From: an uncultured Ruminococcus sp.
GTDB taxonomy: Bacteria > Bacillota > Clostridia > Oscillospirales > Acutalibacteraceae
DNA: 22,243 bases
Direction: 5' to 3'
NCBI GenBank assembly: GCA_902773065.1
Contig: CACYDD010000318.1
Span: 1 to 22,243 of the forward strand
Shown: positions 6,620 to 14,522 of the stretch, piece by piece
Position numbering within the stretch: the stretch's first letter is position 1
Layout: the number at the start of each line of letters is the position of its first letter
Program-made: the position numbers and the translations under genes
Notes under the pieces: generated by a model
What the model was told of the DNA's origin: nothing
The model's input: the letters and a program-made list of their open reading frames with translations, nothing else
The model's database searches: none

Positions 6620-7180
6620 GTGAAACAGTATATCATTATAGCAGGAATTAACGGTACAGGAAAATCAAGCCTGAGAGGTGTTCTGGAAGGAATCGGGCAG
6701 AATCTCGGGTATATTATTGATGCAGATGAAATCGCAAAATCAAGCGGCTATAATAACATTGAAGCCGGAAAAAGGGCTGTTTCCGAAATCGAATTCTGCC
6801 TTGAAAATCATCTGACCTTCACACAGGAAACTACGCTTTCGGGTCATCGTACCGTCAGAACACTGAAACGTGCCAGACAAGAGGGCTATTATGCCGTCAT
6901 GTATTATGTGGGTCTGAATTCCGTTGAAGAAAGTCTTGCAAGAATACGCAATCGTGTCCGTAACGGCGGTCACAATATACCTGCCCAAGATGTTATCAGA
7001 CGATATGCCAAGCGGACTGAATCTTTGAAAAAGGTACTTCCCCTTTGCGACAAGGTGATATTCTTTGACAATGCCAACGGTTTTGTCAAAGCGGCGGAAA
7101 TCACCAACCATAAGTTTTTATATACCAACCATATTCGACCTGCTTGGCTCTCTGAAATCAAAGAACAGCTGTCACTATAA
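6620..7180 (+). CDS. Zeta-toxin-like P-loop kinase (COG4185 type)
   Basis: A 186-residue single-domain P-loop protein. Walker A is GINGTGKSS (residues 9-17), a DADEIAK segment at 34-40 matches the zeta substrate-binding Asp motif, and QETTLSGH (69-76) is the family's second signature. Basic residues RIRNRVRNGG around 110-120 suit a phosphate-binding lid. Zeta toxins phosphorylate UDP-N-acetylglucosamine; many chromosomal relatives are of unknown target. The start is GTG, chosen because AGGTGA lies 5' at the right distance and Walker A then sits at the usual place. No epsilon antitoxin is recognised. It leads a three-gene operon: the next gene starts 13 bases after its stop. No consensus promoter was found upstream, where the repeat elements lie. 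Confidence 0.8.
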   Translation: MKQYIIIAGINGTGKSSLRGVLEGIGQNLGYIIDADEIAKSSGYNNIEAGKRAVSEIEFCLENHLTFTQETTLSGHRTVRTLKRARQEGYYAVMYYVGLNSVEESLARIRNRVRNGGHNIPAQDVIRRYAKRTESLKKVLPLCDKVIFFDNANGFVKAAEITNHKFLYTNHIRPAWLSEIKEQLSL

Positions 7181-7193
7181 CCGGAGGTAAAAA

Positions 7194-8252
7194 TTGAAAA
7201 TACCCGAAAATGATATATATGATTTTTTAAAAGCCACCCACCTTCCAATCATTATTTATGGTATGGGAAACGGTGCAGATAAAATTATTGCAGAGCTTGA
7301 ACGGTACAATATCCCTGTCAGCGGCATTGCTGCAAGCGATGATTTTGTCAGAGGGCAGAGCTTTCACGGATTCAGGGTCAGAAAAATCTCCGGTTTCGAG
7401 CAGGAATTCGGAGATTTTATTATCATTATTGCCTTTGGCACTTCCCTCCCCGATGTAATGGCACATCTTTTTGCCCTTTCGGAGCGGCATACCGTTCTGG
7501 CGGCTGATGTGCCTGTTTACGGAGAAAACATCTGGAACAAAAGCTTTTTTGAAGAAAACAGGGAAAGTATCGAAAAGGCTCACTCCCTTTTGGCTGACAA
7601 AACATCAAAACAGGTCTATGAAAACATTATTCGTTTCAAACTCAGCGGACGGCTTGACTTTTTGCGTTCTGCTTACAGTGACAAAGAGGTAGTTTTTGAA
7701 AATATTCTGAAACTCGGCGGCAATGAAAGCTATCTTGACCTCGGTGCTTACCGCGGAGATACGATCGATGAATTTCTGCATTATACAGGCGGGGCATATC
7801 AACATATCACTGCGTTAGAGCCTGACAGAAAAACCTTTGCAAAGCTGAAAGCACACGTCAAAGATATGACAAATATCAAGCTTTTCAGAATGGGGATATG
7901 GTCGGAGGACCGTGACATGAGCTTTGAGGATTCCCTCGGCAGAGGGTCAAGCATTAAACGCGGTGCAAAAAATGACCTTGCCGTTACAAAAATTGACACA
8001 CTGTATGCGGTAAGAAAACTGACCTATCTGAAAATGGATGTAGAGGGCAGCGAGCGGCAGGCACTTCTCGGCGGTATCAATACGCTCCGCCGCGACAGAC
8101 CAAAGCTAAACATTGCCGCATACCACCGCAGCGAAGATATCTTTTCCCTTCCCCTGCTTGTGAATACAATAGAACCAAGTTACCGGCTCTATCTCAGGCA
8201 ACACCCCTATATTCCTGCATGGGATCTCAACTTTTATGCCATACCGAGGTGA
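7194..8252 (+). CDS. FkbM-family SAM-dependent methyltransferase with N-terminal Rossmann-like segment
   Basis: A 352-residue protein with two parts. Residues 15-110 look like a nucleotide-binding Rossmann unit (IIIYGMGNGADKII, 19-32), often seen in front of sugar-modifying domains. Residues 165-352 are an FkbM methyltransferase: YLDLGAYRGDT (180-190) for SAM, ALEPD (207-211) and LKMDVEGSE (279-287). The start is TTG with GGAGGT five bases upstream. FkbM enzymes methylate hydroxyls on sugars or other small molecules; the substrate here is unknown. The gene lies 13 bases after the zeta-like kinase and 5 bases before the HipA-like kinase, so all three are probably translated from one mRNA. Confidence 0.85.
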   Translation: MKIPENDIYDFLKATHLPIIIYGMGNGADKIIAELERYNIPVSGIAASDDFVRGQSFHGFRVRKISGFEQEFGDFIIIIAFGTSLPDVMAHLFALSERHTVLAADVPVYGENIWNKSFFEENRESIEKAHSLLADKTSKQVYENIIRFKLSGRLDFLRSAYSDKEVVFENILKLGGNESYLDLGAYRGDTIDEFLHYTGGAYQHITALEPDRKTFAKLKAHVKDMTNIKLFRMGIWSEDRDMSFEDSLGRGSSIKRGAKNDLAVTKIDTLYAVRKLTYLKMDVEGSERQALLGGINTLRRDRPKLNIAAYHRSEDIFSLPLLVNTIEPSYRLYLRQHPYIPAWDLNFYAIPR

Positions 8253-8257
8253 ATACA

Positions 8258-9310
8258 ATGTCACAACTAAAAGACTATCTCATCATGTCAGGCGACATTC
8301 CCTGTGCAAAATGGGAAAACGGTGAACTGACTGTTTTGAATGACAAACTTTTACCGCTTTATTTAAAAAGAGTTCATAATGCGGAAATGTGGCTTGCAAC
8401 AAGAGCGATCGATACCCATAGAGCAAATTCAAGACTTCTGAAAAAAGCTTTGCGCCTGAAAGAATATAATGATATATCAACTGTGATTCATGTTAATGGT
8501 GCAACAATCATCGATAATTACTGGATCAGACCGCTTGACAGTGCCTTGAACTATCAGGATATCAGGTTCGGCAACGATTATTTTGCAAATCTTGCCCTTA
8601 CAGGTAATTATGACAGCTTTAACAGGGCGGCTTCCCTGAAAAACAAAAGAACTCCCGAGCTTACCAACACAGGCAGCTTTGAAAAATGCTGGAAACTCAT
8701 TGACGGAAAATGGTGGATGTACAAAGCAGCCAACCATGATGAGCAGTTTTCGGAATTATTTATCTTTGCACTTGGCAAAGCTCTTGGTATGAATATGGCG
8801 GTATATGAGCGAGGCGAAAAATGTGTCAGAACACTTGATTTCACAGACAGTGCCGCTGTCAATTTTGAGCCTGCTTTTGCCTTTATGGGCGATAATGAGG
8901 ATTATGCAGACACGGTCAATGTACTGAATGAGATTTGTCCGCAGGCAGTACCCGATTATGTTAAAATGCTGTTTCTGGATACCATCTGTGCCAACCCAGA
9001 CCGCCACACAGCAAACTTTGGCTTGCTGAGAGATACCCACACAGGAGAACTTCTCTCACTCGCGCCGGTTTTTGACCACAATATGGCCCTGATTGCAAGA
9101 GGATATCCGAAAAAGGCAGCAAAGAATGACTTTCTGATAGCCTTATTCCATGAACTGACAGCCGGGTTCCCCGGATTCAGAAAATATATACCGTCTCTGG
9201 ACGAAAATCTGTTAGAGGATATTATGGATAAGCTTCATATGAAAGTTCGCACTAAAGAGATCATTGAGATCATCATGAGCAGATATCAACTGATAAACCG
9301 GAGGAGCTGA
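8258..9310 (+). CDS. HipA-like Ser/Thr kinase domain protein
   Basis: A 350-residue protein. ATG at 8258 is chosen over an in-frame ATG at 8219 because GAGGTG precedes it by 6 bases and the earlier start lies inside the FkbM gene. Kinase features of the HipA C-terminal fold: a candidate ATP-binding lysine in WWMYKAAN (K156), the catalytic loop ANPDRHTANFG (D248, N253) and a metal-binding APVFDHN (D273). The N-terminal half (WLATRAIDTHRAN, LNYQDIRFGNDYFANLALTG) is family-like but not the classic HipA N1 domain. No HipB-type DNA-binding antitoxin is adjacent. It may be a stand-alone toxin-like kinase, or a partner of the zeta-like kinase in the same operon. The stop lies inside the left arm region of a terminator. 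Confidence 0.8.
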   Translation: MSQLKDYLIMSGDIPCAKWENGELTVLNDKLLPLYLKRVHNAEMWLATRAIDTHRANSRLLKKALRLKEYNDISTVIHVNGATIIDNYWIRPLDSALNYQDIRFGNDYFANLALTGNYDSFNRAASLKNKRTPELTNTGSFEKCWKLIDGKWWMYKAANHDEQFSELFIFALGKALGMNMAVYERGEKCVRTLDFTDSAAVNFEPAFAFMGDNEDYADTVNVLNEICPQAVPDYVKMLFLDTICANPDRHTANFGLLRDTHTGELLSLAPVFDHNMALIARGYPKKAAKNDFLIALFHELTAGFPGFRKYIPSLDENLLEDIMDKLHMKVRTKEIIEIIMSRYQLINRRS

Positions 9311-9338
9311 CAAAGCAATGTCCACTCCTCCGGTTTTT
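9295..9338 (+). terminator. Intrinsic terminator of the zeta-FkbM-HipA operon
   Basis: AAACCGGAGGAG (9295-9306) pairs perfectly with CTCCTCCGGTTT (9325-9336), followed by further T. The left arm is within the last HipA-like codons, so the hairpin overlaps the coding end. Confidence 0.93.
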
Positions 9339-9381
9339 CTGATCTCATATTGATGATCTTATTTTTCTATCATCATACTGT

Positions 9382-9409
9382 AACTCCACTCTCAACTCTT
9401 AACTCTTAA
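9382..9409. repeat. Heptamer repeat tract at the ABC permease stop codon
   Basis: On the minus strand four 7-base units follow one another: TTAAGAG, TTAAGAG, TTGAGAG, TGGAGTT. The first overlaps the permease stop TAA (9408-9406). Confidence 0.7.
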
Positions 9410-10278
9410 TTTTTCACTTGCTTTTTTCTGGTGATCAAAAGTGCCAATGCGCCGAAAATAATAATATAACCGATATTGACGATAATACTGATACCATAAT
9501 CCATATCACCGAAACCGCCTGCAAGGTCGGCAACAAATGTTATCATGGTTGGTAGCCAGTAAATCGTGACCGCTTCTGTAACACTAGTAATTAAAGCAAG
9601 AATTGCTTCTGAATTATCACTGATTTGCGTTATAAATGATAAGACAGCACTGAAAATCATCATAAAGGCAATATAGAGCATCAACGGAGCAAAAATATTG
9701 AGTACGACGGAAGGTCCTGTATTTCCGACAAGTTCGGATACCATGTAATAAAACGAATGTAAAGCCATGATTGAAAAATACTGCTGAACAACGATTGTCA
9801 GTACGCTGATTTCTTTTGCACTGCTATCTTCATAAAGCATTGATAAACCCATACGCTGAGGACTGAAATCGGCATTCATCAATACACCGCCGATAAATGT
9901 AATCAGTATCACAACAGCATACATGATGGAAACGGCTGTGGCAGAGGCAAGATATTTCGCAAAAAACAAATGAGTTCTTGAATAACCGAGAGAATAAATG
10001 TTTTTTATCGTTCCTCTGGCTTTATCCTCACAAATATATAATGCGGAAAATACCCCTGCCATAACGGAAAGATTGGCAATTTTCAGGGAATAATTCAGTA
10101 TAACGATCATTGTGGGGCGAATTGGTATCAAGGATGAAGAGTATTGTTCAACATTTAAATACCGCTGGGCAACGGCCCCCAGTGCATACAGAACCAAAAG
10201 TACCGTAATAGCAAGGCAAACATAAAAGCTTGTTTTTCGGAACAAGCGGCGGAATTCAAACTGAAGTAAATTGAGCAT
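9406..10278 (-). CDS. ABC-2 type exporter permease
   Basis: A 290-residue membrane protein when started at MLNLLQFEFRRLFRKTSFYVC. This start has AGGAGGTG just upstream, whereas a longer frame would run deep into the ATPase gene. The layout is typical of ABC-2 permeases: a cytoplasmic amphipathic start, a first helix (about 17-36), a large extracytoplasmic loop, and a cluster of about five further helices. The motif EDKARGTIKNIYSLGYSR before the second helix is common in bacteriocin, antibiotic or peptide exporters of this type. The gene overlaps the ATPase by 23 bases. The cargo is unknown, and no precursor peptide or sensor kinase is adjacent. Confidence 0.85.
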   Translation of the reverse strand: MLNLLQFEFRRLFRKTSFYVCLAITVLLVLYALGAVAQRYLNVEQYSSSLIPIRPTMIVILNYSLKIANLSVMAGVFSALYICEDKARGTIKNIYSLGYSRTHLFFAKYLASATAVSIMYAVVILITFIGGVLMNADFSPQRMGLSMLYEDSSAKEISVLTIVVQQYFSIMALHSFYYMVSELVGNTGPSVVLNIFAPLMLYIAFMMIFSAVLSFITQISDNSEAILALITSVTEAVTIYWLPTMITFVADLAGGFGDMDYGISIIVNIGYIIIFGALALLITRKKQVKN

Positions 10279-11203
10279 ACTGCGGCACACCTCCTGTATA
10301 CATATTGAACTGACCCATTCTCTGAAGAAAATACTCTTCATAATTGGCTTTGTTAACGCCAAGCTCCATCACAGCGACACCTGCCATCACAAGCTCCTCA
10401 TTGATTCTTGAAACTAAATCAGGTTCGGCATAAACATTCAGTATGTTTTCTATTATTGTGATGTTTTCAATATTGAACCGCTGTTTCAGAATTTCTGCGG
10501 CATTCTGAGGATTATTACAGCGCACAAAAATACTTCCGACACACTGTTTTTCCAACTCTGCGGCAGTAATCTCCTCTGCAAGGTAACCGCTACTGATAAT
10601 GCCGTAAACATTAGCAACTTTCTCCAGTTCTCCTAAAAGATGGCTGGAAATAAAGAAGGTTACTCCCCTCTCTTTGTTGATATACTGAATAATATCACGG
10701 ATATCCTTCATGCCCATCGGGTCAAGCCCGTTGACAGGTTCATCCAGTATCAGCAGATCGGGATTGCCGAGAAGTGCGATAGCAATGCCAAGCCGCTGTT
10801 TCATACCGAGAGAATAGGCCTTTACTTTCAGTTTCCCCATATTGCCAAGTCCGACCATATTCAGATAATATTGTATATCATTGTCCGTTCCGCCGCACAA
10901 GATCGAAAAACGCTTCATGTTTTCGTAAGCGGTACAATCCGTGTACAAACCCGGTGCTTCTATCAGCGAACCGACATGGCGAAGGCTGGCATTGTTTTTC
11001 GGCTGACCAAAAAGCTCTATTTCACCGCTTGTGGGATGCAGCAGATCGAGGATCACTTTCATCGCGGTTGTTTTTCCTGCACCGTTAGGACCGATAAAAC
11101 CATAGATATCGCCGCGTTTGATACTGAGGTTCAGGTTATTGACCACTAATTTTTTCCCGAAGCTTTTACACAGACCAAAGGTTCTCAGTGCGAACTCTTC
11201 CAT
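10256..11203 (-). CDS. ABC transporter ATP-binding protein (bacitracin/lantibiotic exporter type)
   Basis: A 315-residue ATPase that partners the overlapping permease. Walker A GPNGAGKTT (38-46), the divergent signature YSLGMKQRLGIA instead of LSGGQ, and Walker B LLILDEP followed by NGLDPMG are typical of BcrA-like exporters. ISSHLLGELEK is the H-loop, and a C-terminal regulatory extension of about 90 residues follows. The start MEEFALRTF is supported by a GGAG site and by a perfect promoter immediately upstream; in-frame codons further 5' lie beyond the promoter. It probably expels a peptide or toxic compound, though the sequence gives no substrate. Confidence 0.92.
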   Translation of the reverse strand: MEEFALRTFGLCKSFGKKLVVNNLNLSIKRGDIYGFIGPNGAGKTTAMKVILDLLHPTSGEIELFGQPKNNASLRHVGSLIEAPGLYTDCTAYENMKRFSILCGGTDNDIQYYLNMVGLGNMGKLKVKAYSLGMKQRLGIAIALLGNPDLLILDEPVNGLDPMGMKDIRDIIQYINKERGVTFFISSHLLGELEKVANVYGIISSGYLAEEITAAELEKQCVGSIFVRCNNPQNAAEILKQRFNIENITIIENILNVYAEPDLVSRINEELVMAGVAVMELGVNKANYEEYFLQRMGQFNMYTGGVPQYAQFTSV

Positions 11204-11237
11204 TATTGCAACTCCATTCTTGTAATAGTTTGAAGTA

Positions 11238-11266
11238 ATTATAACACTGAAACGCAGACGTGTCAA
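11238..11266 (-). promoter_or_regulatory. Perfect promoter of the ABC exporter operon
   Basis: On the minus strand TTGACA (11266-11261), 17-bp spacer, TATAAT (11243-11238), both perfect. The -10 is 34 bases before the ATPase start. Confidence 0.9.
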
Positions 11267-11271
11267 TAACA

Positions 11272-11292
11272 ATTTATCGAAAAACGATAAAT
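11272..11292. promoter_or_regulatory. Inverted repeat next to the exporter promoter, possible operator
   Basis: ATTTATCG (11272-11279) and CGATAAAT (11285-11292) form a perfect 8-bp inverted repeat with an AAAAA centre, ending five bases from the -35 box. This suits a dimeric regulator, but none is encoded beside it. Confidence 0.5.
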
Positions 11293-11305
11293 GCATTACC
11301 AACCA

Positions 11306-11380
11306 GCCGCGACAATGAAGTTGAATATTACAATAAACTTGAACGCGAAATTGACAGCGGAGGCACTCCTCCGGCGGCAC
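11306..11380 (-). repeat. Dispersed two-hairpin repeat, diverged copy
   Basis: On the minus strand: GCCGCCGGAGGAGTGCCTCC, then CAATTTCGCGTTCAAGTTTA, then TTGTCGCGGC. It matches the 6319 copies in order and spacing but the second hairpin is degraded. Confidence 0.7.
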
Positions 11381-11383
11381 ACC

Positions 11384-11412
11384 TTGACATTTGGGGATGG
11401 ATGGGATAAAAT
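11384..11412 (+). promoter_or_regulatory. Promoter of the TPR gene
   Basis: TTGACA (11384-11389), 17-bp spacer, TAAAAT (11407-11412). The spacer and start region hold GGGATGG direct repeats. Confidence 0.85.
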
Positions 11413-11450
11413 AGGGATGGAAGGTATTGTGTAGACAGGAGTGGAATGTA

Positions 11451-12311
11451 ATGTTTGCGTTTTTGAAAAATAAAAGAGAAACTTCCGATGAAACTGACCC
11501 TGAACTTGCGGAAAAACTGAAAGAGGCCGCCGAGGAACATCTGGAAAATGATGAACCGAAAAGAGCCGAAAAGCTTTATATGAGAGCATTTGAGATCTAT
11601 AAAAAATTAATGGCGGAGAAGCCGGAGCTGTATAAAGAATATACCGCAAAATGCTGTGAGGGTCTCGGAGATACTTATGAAAATCTCGAAAAATATACTG
11701 ACGCCTATGAATATTATATGATGGCTGCCGACTTCTATAAAGATCTTGCTGTCAGCAATCATCCCGATTATAAAGAAATGCTGTCCGATACCTACGGAGA
11801 TATCGGAGATACTCTCTTTTTCAGAAACAAATACGATGAAGCGGAAAAGTATTATATGCTTTCACTTGAACTGTATTTTGAGCTAGCAAAGATAGATCAG
11901 ACGAAATATCTGGAAGATATTTCCTATTGCTATGACTGCCTTGCAAAGTCAAGCAGTGCCAAGGAAGAATATTCCGCCTCGATTGAAAATTATGAAAAGG
12001 TCATTGAAATATACCAAAAACTGATTGCCGACAATGAGGGGATCGAATCAGAAGAAATCAATGATTATAATGACGGTCTTGCAACAGCCTACGGCGATAT
12101 CGGATATGTTTATTCCTGCTGTAAAAATTACGAGGATGCGGAAAAATATTATATCAAAGCAGCAGAAATCTATTATGAACTTGCAAAAATAGATTCCTAC
12201 GAATATGCTGACAGTCTTGCCGAACAGTATGAAGATCTGTCCACACTGTATGAAGATATGGAAAAACCCGAGCTTGCCAAAGAATATAAAAGAAGAGCAA
12301 AGAATGTGTAA
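11451..12311 (+). CDS. Tetratricopeptide-repeat protein
   Basis: A 286-residue acidic, soluble protein made of about five TPR-like helical repeats. A pattern of the form YxxLAKIDxxxYxxxL, then (Y/G)DIGxxY, then YxxAEKYYxxAxExY recurs about every 45-55 residues (compare GDTYENLEKYTDAYEYYMMA, GDTLFFRNKYDEAEKYYMLS and GYVYSCCKNYEDAEKYYIKA). Repeats of this length, with a conserved Tyr/Ala/Glu helix, resemble Sel1/TPR scaffolds that bind proteins. The ATG at 11451 has AGGAG upstream and is preferred over a TTG at 11427. No signal peptide, so cytoplasmic. It has its own promoter and terminator and is monocistronic; the partner is unknown. Confidence 0.88.
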   Translation: MFAFLKNKRETSDETDPELAEKLKEAAEEHLENDEPKRAEKLYMRAFEIYKKLMAEKPELYKEYTAKCCEGLGDTYENLEKYTDAYEYYMMAADFYKDLAVSNHPDYKEMLSDTYGDIGDTLFFRNKYDEAEKYYMLSLELYFELAKIDQTKYLEDISYCYDCLAKSSSAKEEYSASIENYEKVIEIYQKLIADNEGIESEEINDYNDGLATAYGDIGYVYSCCKNYEDAEKYYIKAAEIYYELAKIDSYEYADSLAEQYEDLSTLYEDMEKPELAKEYKRRAKNV

Positions 12312-12313
12312 GT

Positions 12314-12356
12314 AAAGAAAGAAGGCATTTCCTTGTGAAGTGCCTTCTTTCTTTTA
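12314..12356. terminator. Strong terminator after the TPR gene, usable in both directions
   Basis: AAAGAAAGAAGGCA (12314-12327) pairs with TGCCTTCTTTCTTT (12341-12354), a 14-bp stem whose A/T ends give T-rich tails on both strands. It lies between the convergent TPR and C_GCAxxG_C_C genes. Confidence 0.88.
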
Positions 12357-12368
12357 TGCGTTTTGTTA

Positions 12369-12398
12369 GTGTAATAATTCCGGGACTTTATGGTGCGG
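12369..12398 (+). repeat. Fragment of the dispersed repeat (distal end only)
   Basis: GTGTAATAATTCCGGGACTT and TATGGTGCGG here match the start of the 20371 copy (GTGTAAAATAATTCCGGAAT, CTTATGGCGCGG). The rest of the element is missing. Confidence 0.5.
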
Positions 12399-12426
12399 AA
12401 AACAGACCGCAAAGGCTGTCTACTTT

Positions 12427-12798
12427 TTATCGAGTATTAGTATCAACGATATTGACAGCGTTTCTGACACAGTCATCGCAGGAACAAAGTATCACTCCCG
12501 TTCCCCTGCCTTTCAGGTCAGCACAGCGCAAAGCACCGCACTGCTCCTGAAAAGCTGTCAGGATCTTCTTGGCATTAGCAGAATTTTTTCGGGCGTTTTT
12601 CAGATTATCCGCCATTACCGCACCGATCAGCGCACCGCAGTTGCCTTCCATACTGCCCATTCCTGCTCCGAAGCCTGAACCAAGCATTTTCAGCGTTTCT
12701 TCATCCATTCCAAGCTCCTCTGCAAAGCTGAGCAGCACTGCCTGACAGCAATTACATCCGCTGTGCTTATATTTTAGTGCCTTTTCCTCTCTTGTCAT
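12427..12798 (-). CDS. C_GCAxxG_C_C family protein
   Basis: A 123-residue cysteine-rich protein. SGCNCCQAV (C15, C17, C18), the glycine-rich GSGFGAGMGSMEGNCGALIG (C54) and later QCGALRC and CSCDDC give the spaced cysteine pattern for which the family is named. The family is thought to be redox-related or metal-binding and is common in anaerobes; its reaction is not established. AAGGAG precedes the ATG by 8 bases. It starts 27 bases after the MutS-family gene and is probably cotranscribed with it. Confidence 0.88.
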   Translation of the reverse strand: MTREEKALKYKHSGCNCCQAVLLSFAEELGMDEETLKMLGSGFGAGMGSMEGNCGALIGAVMADNLKNARKNSANAKKILTAFQEQCGALRCADLKGRGTGVILCSCDDCVRNAVNIVDTNTR

Positions 12799-12825
12799 AG
12801 TCTCAACTCCTTTAATACATTCTCA

Positions 12826-14439
12826 CTATTTGTTGATTGATTTTTTGAGCTGGTCAAATGTAACACCGTATTTCTCTGCAATATCCTTTGCATAGCTGAC
12901 ACCCTCAGGCGGTGCAAGAAATACCTTATAGGAACGCTGACCGTCATGGATGCCTGTGATGAGTGAAGCAACCTTTAAATCTCCCTCAAGAGAATTCATT
13001 GTTTCAAGCTCCATAGCAAGCTCGTGCATATGGGTGTTGAAAATTGTCCTTGCACCAAGATAACGCAGTGCTTTGACTACATCTTTAGCGATATACAAGC
13101 CTTCGGCAAATGAGGTCGTGGCAAGAGATTCATTAAACAGTAAAAGACTGTTGCCGGTTGCGGCGGCGAATATTTCGCTGAGTCGCTTTGATTCTTCGCC
13201 AAGTCGTCCGAGGTTGACTGTCTGGTTTTCGTCCGCCGGAAAATGGGTATAGATATTGTCCACGGGAGAAAGGGCGGCCGTTTCGGCAGGAACATAGATA
13301 CCGTGCTGTGCCAAAAGAAACAGCATACCTACTGCCTGTGTAAAGGTGGTTTTGCCGCCCCTGTTCGGCCCTGTCATGATGTAAATACCGTGTTCACTGT
13401 TGAATTCAAAATCGTTGCGGATGATTTCCATTTTCTTTCCGCCTGCCAGAAGCATGGCAAGTTTCAGATTATAAATTCCTTTTCCGGTAAGCTCTTTTTT
13501 CTCTGCAGGCAGGATCTCAGGCTTGGCAATGGGAATACCGAGTTTGATGAGCTTGTCGGCAAATTCCGCCCAGCGGATATAAAAAATGAATTCGGGAATG
13601 AGCTTTGTCAGGCTGTAGCCGCTGATATTGACATAACGAGCCAGCTTGTTTTTCAGCTGTTTTACAGTTGAGCCGAGCATTTCCGTAACAACACGGCTGA
13701 GTGTACTCATCAAAGGGTCATCGCCTGCCACTTTTCCGACAGTATGTATTTTTGTCATACCGTCAAAGGAAGTACCGCCGTGAATTTCGCTTTTCTTTGA
13801 GGCAAAATCAAGAAATTTGCTCAGAAGTCCCGGTCTGCTGAAAGTGGCATCGTTCAGTGATACAATACCGACCTCAACAGGACGCATATGTGCATCGAGA
13901 TTCACACCAAGAGAAACACTGCGTATCTGACCGATTTCATTCATCAGCCCCTTGATATCCTCATTTAAATGCTCAAAGCCGCTTTCATTATAAACCGAGC
14001 TTACATATTCTTTCATATTTTTCAGTCCTTCGGACCTGATATCATTCTCTGTCAGGGATTCATTGATTCCTGTGATACAGTTGACATACACATCCAGTTC
14101 CTGCAATCGGTTAATTAACTGCCACACGGGAGCGGCGGTATTGTCCTTGACAGAACGTTCCAGTTCTTTTAAATAATCAAGCTGTTCCAGAAGGTCTTTG
14201 ATCTTATCCCTCAGACTCGGAAATTTCAGAATATCCTCAAAAACATCACAGCGATACCTGATAACATCGGGGTCGCTTTCCAGCTTTGTCATCATTTTTT
14301 TAATAATATTCTGCTCATATTCACTTTCCGTGATATGGTCTACAATATAATCCAGCGAAAGATCATTACAAGTCTCATCGCTGAGCACATTTACGCAAGG
14401 TTCTTTTCCCTGCGGATAAAGCAAACTGAAATTTTCCAT
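12826..14439 (-). CDS. MutS-family ATPase without mismatch-recognition domain
   Basis: A 537-residue protein with the MutS core and ATPase domains only. Walker A is TGPNRGGKTTF (356-366), GRLGEESKRL (411-420) corresponds to the dimer signature loop, and the Walker B region is LLLFNES (432-438), with Asn in place of the usual Asp before the Glu. NTHMHEL (468-474) is the H-loop. The N-terminal part (1-330) is helical, matching the lever/clamp region; domain I with the mismatch-binding Phe-x-Glu is absent, as is the Smr nuclease of MutS2. Such short MutS homologues of Firmicutes have no settled function. The ribosome site is GGGAG. Confidence 0.9.
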   Translation of the reverse strand: MENFSLLYPQGKEPCVNVLSDETCNDLSLDYIVDHITESEYEQNIIKKMMTKLESDPDVIRYRCDVFEDILKFPSLRDKIKDLLEQLDYLKELERSVKDNTAAPVWQLINRLQELDVYVNCITGINESLTENDIRSEGLKNMKEYVSSVYNESGFEHLNEDIKGLMNEIGQIRSVSLGVNLDAHMRPVEVGIVSLNDATFSRPGLLSKFLDFASKKSEIHGGTSFDGMTKIHTVGKVAGDDPLMSTLSRVVTEMLGSTVKQLKNKLARYVNISGYSLTKLIPEFIFYIRWAEFADKLIKLGIPIAKPEILPAEKKELTGKGIYNLKLAMLLAGGKKMEIIRNDFEFNSEHGIYIMTGPNRGGKTTFTQAVGMLFLLAQHGIYVPAETAALSPVDNIYTHFPADENQTVNLGRLGEESKRLSEIFAAATGNSLLLFNESLATTSFAEGLYIAKDVVKALRYLGARTIFNTHMHELAMELETMNSLEGDLKVASLITGIHDGQRSYKVFLAPPEGVSYAKDIAEKYGVTFDQLKKSINK

Positions 14440-14466
14440 AATTTCACACTCCCTGAATAAATTAAT

Positions 14467-14487
14467 GAGGAATGAGGAATGAGGAAT
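14467..14487 (+). repeat. Heptamer tandem repeat tract (GAGGAAT x3)
   Basis: Three exact GAGGAAT units in the 83-base gap between the serine-hydrolase stop and the MutS-family start. The gap holds no clear promoter or terminator, so the two genes may be cotranscribed. Confidence 0.85.
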
Positions 14488-14522
14488 GGTTGGTCAGTTC
14501 AGTTCTTTCTTAACTCAAACCT

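Noticed and set aside
10640..11149. 169-codon plus-strand frame
   Set aside because: It is antisense to the ABC ATPase, which has all its motifs on the minus strand.
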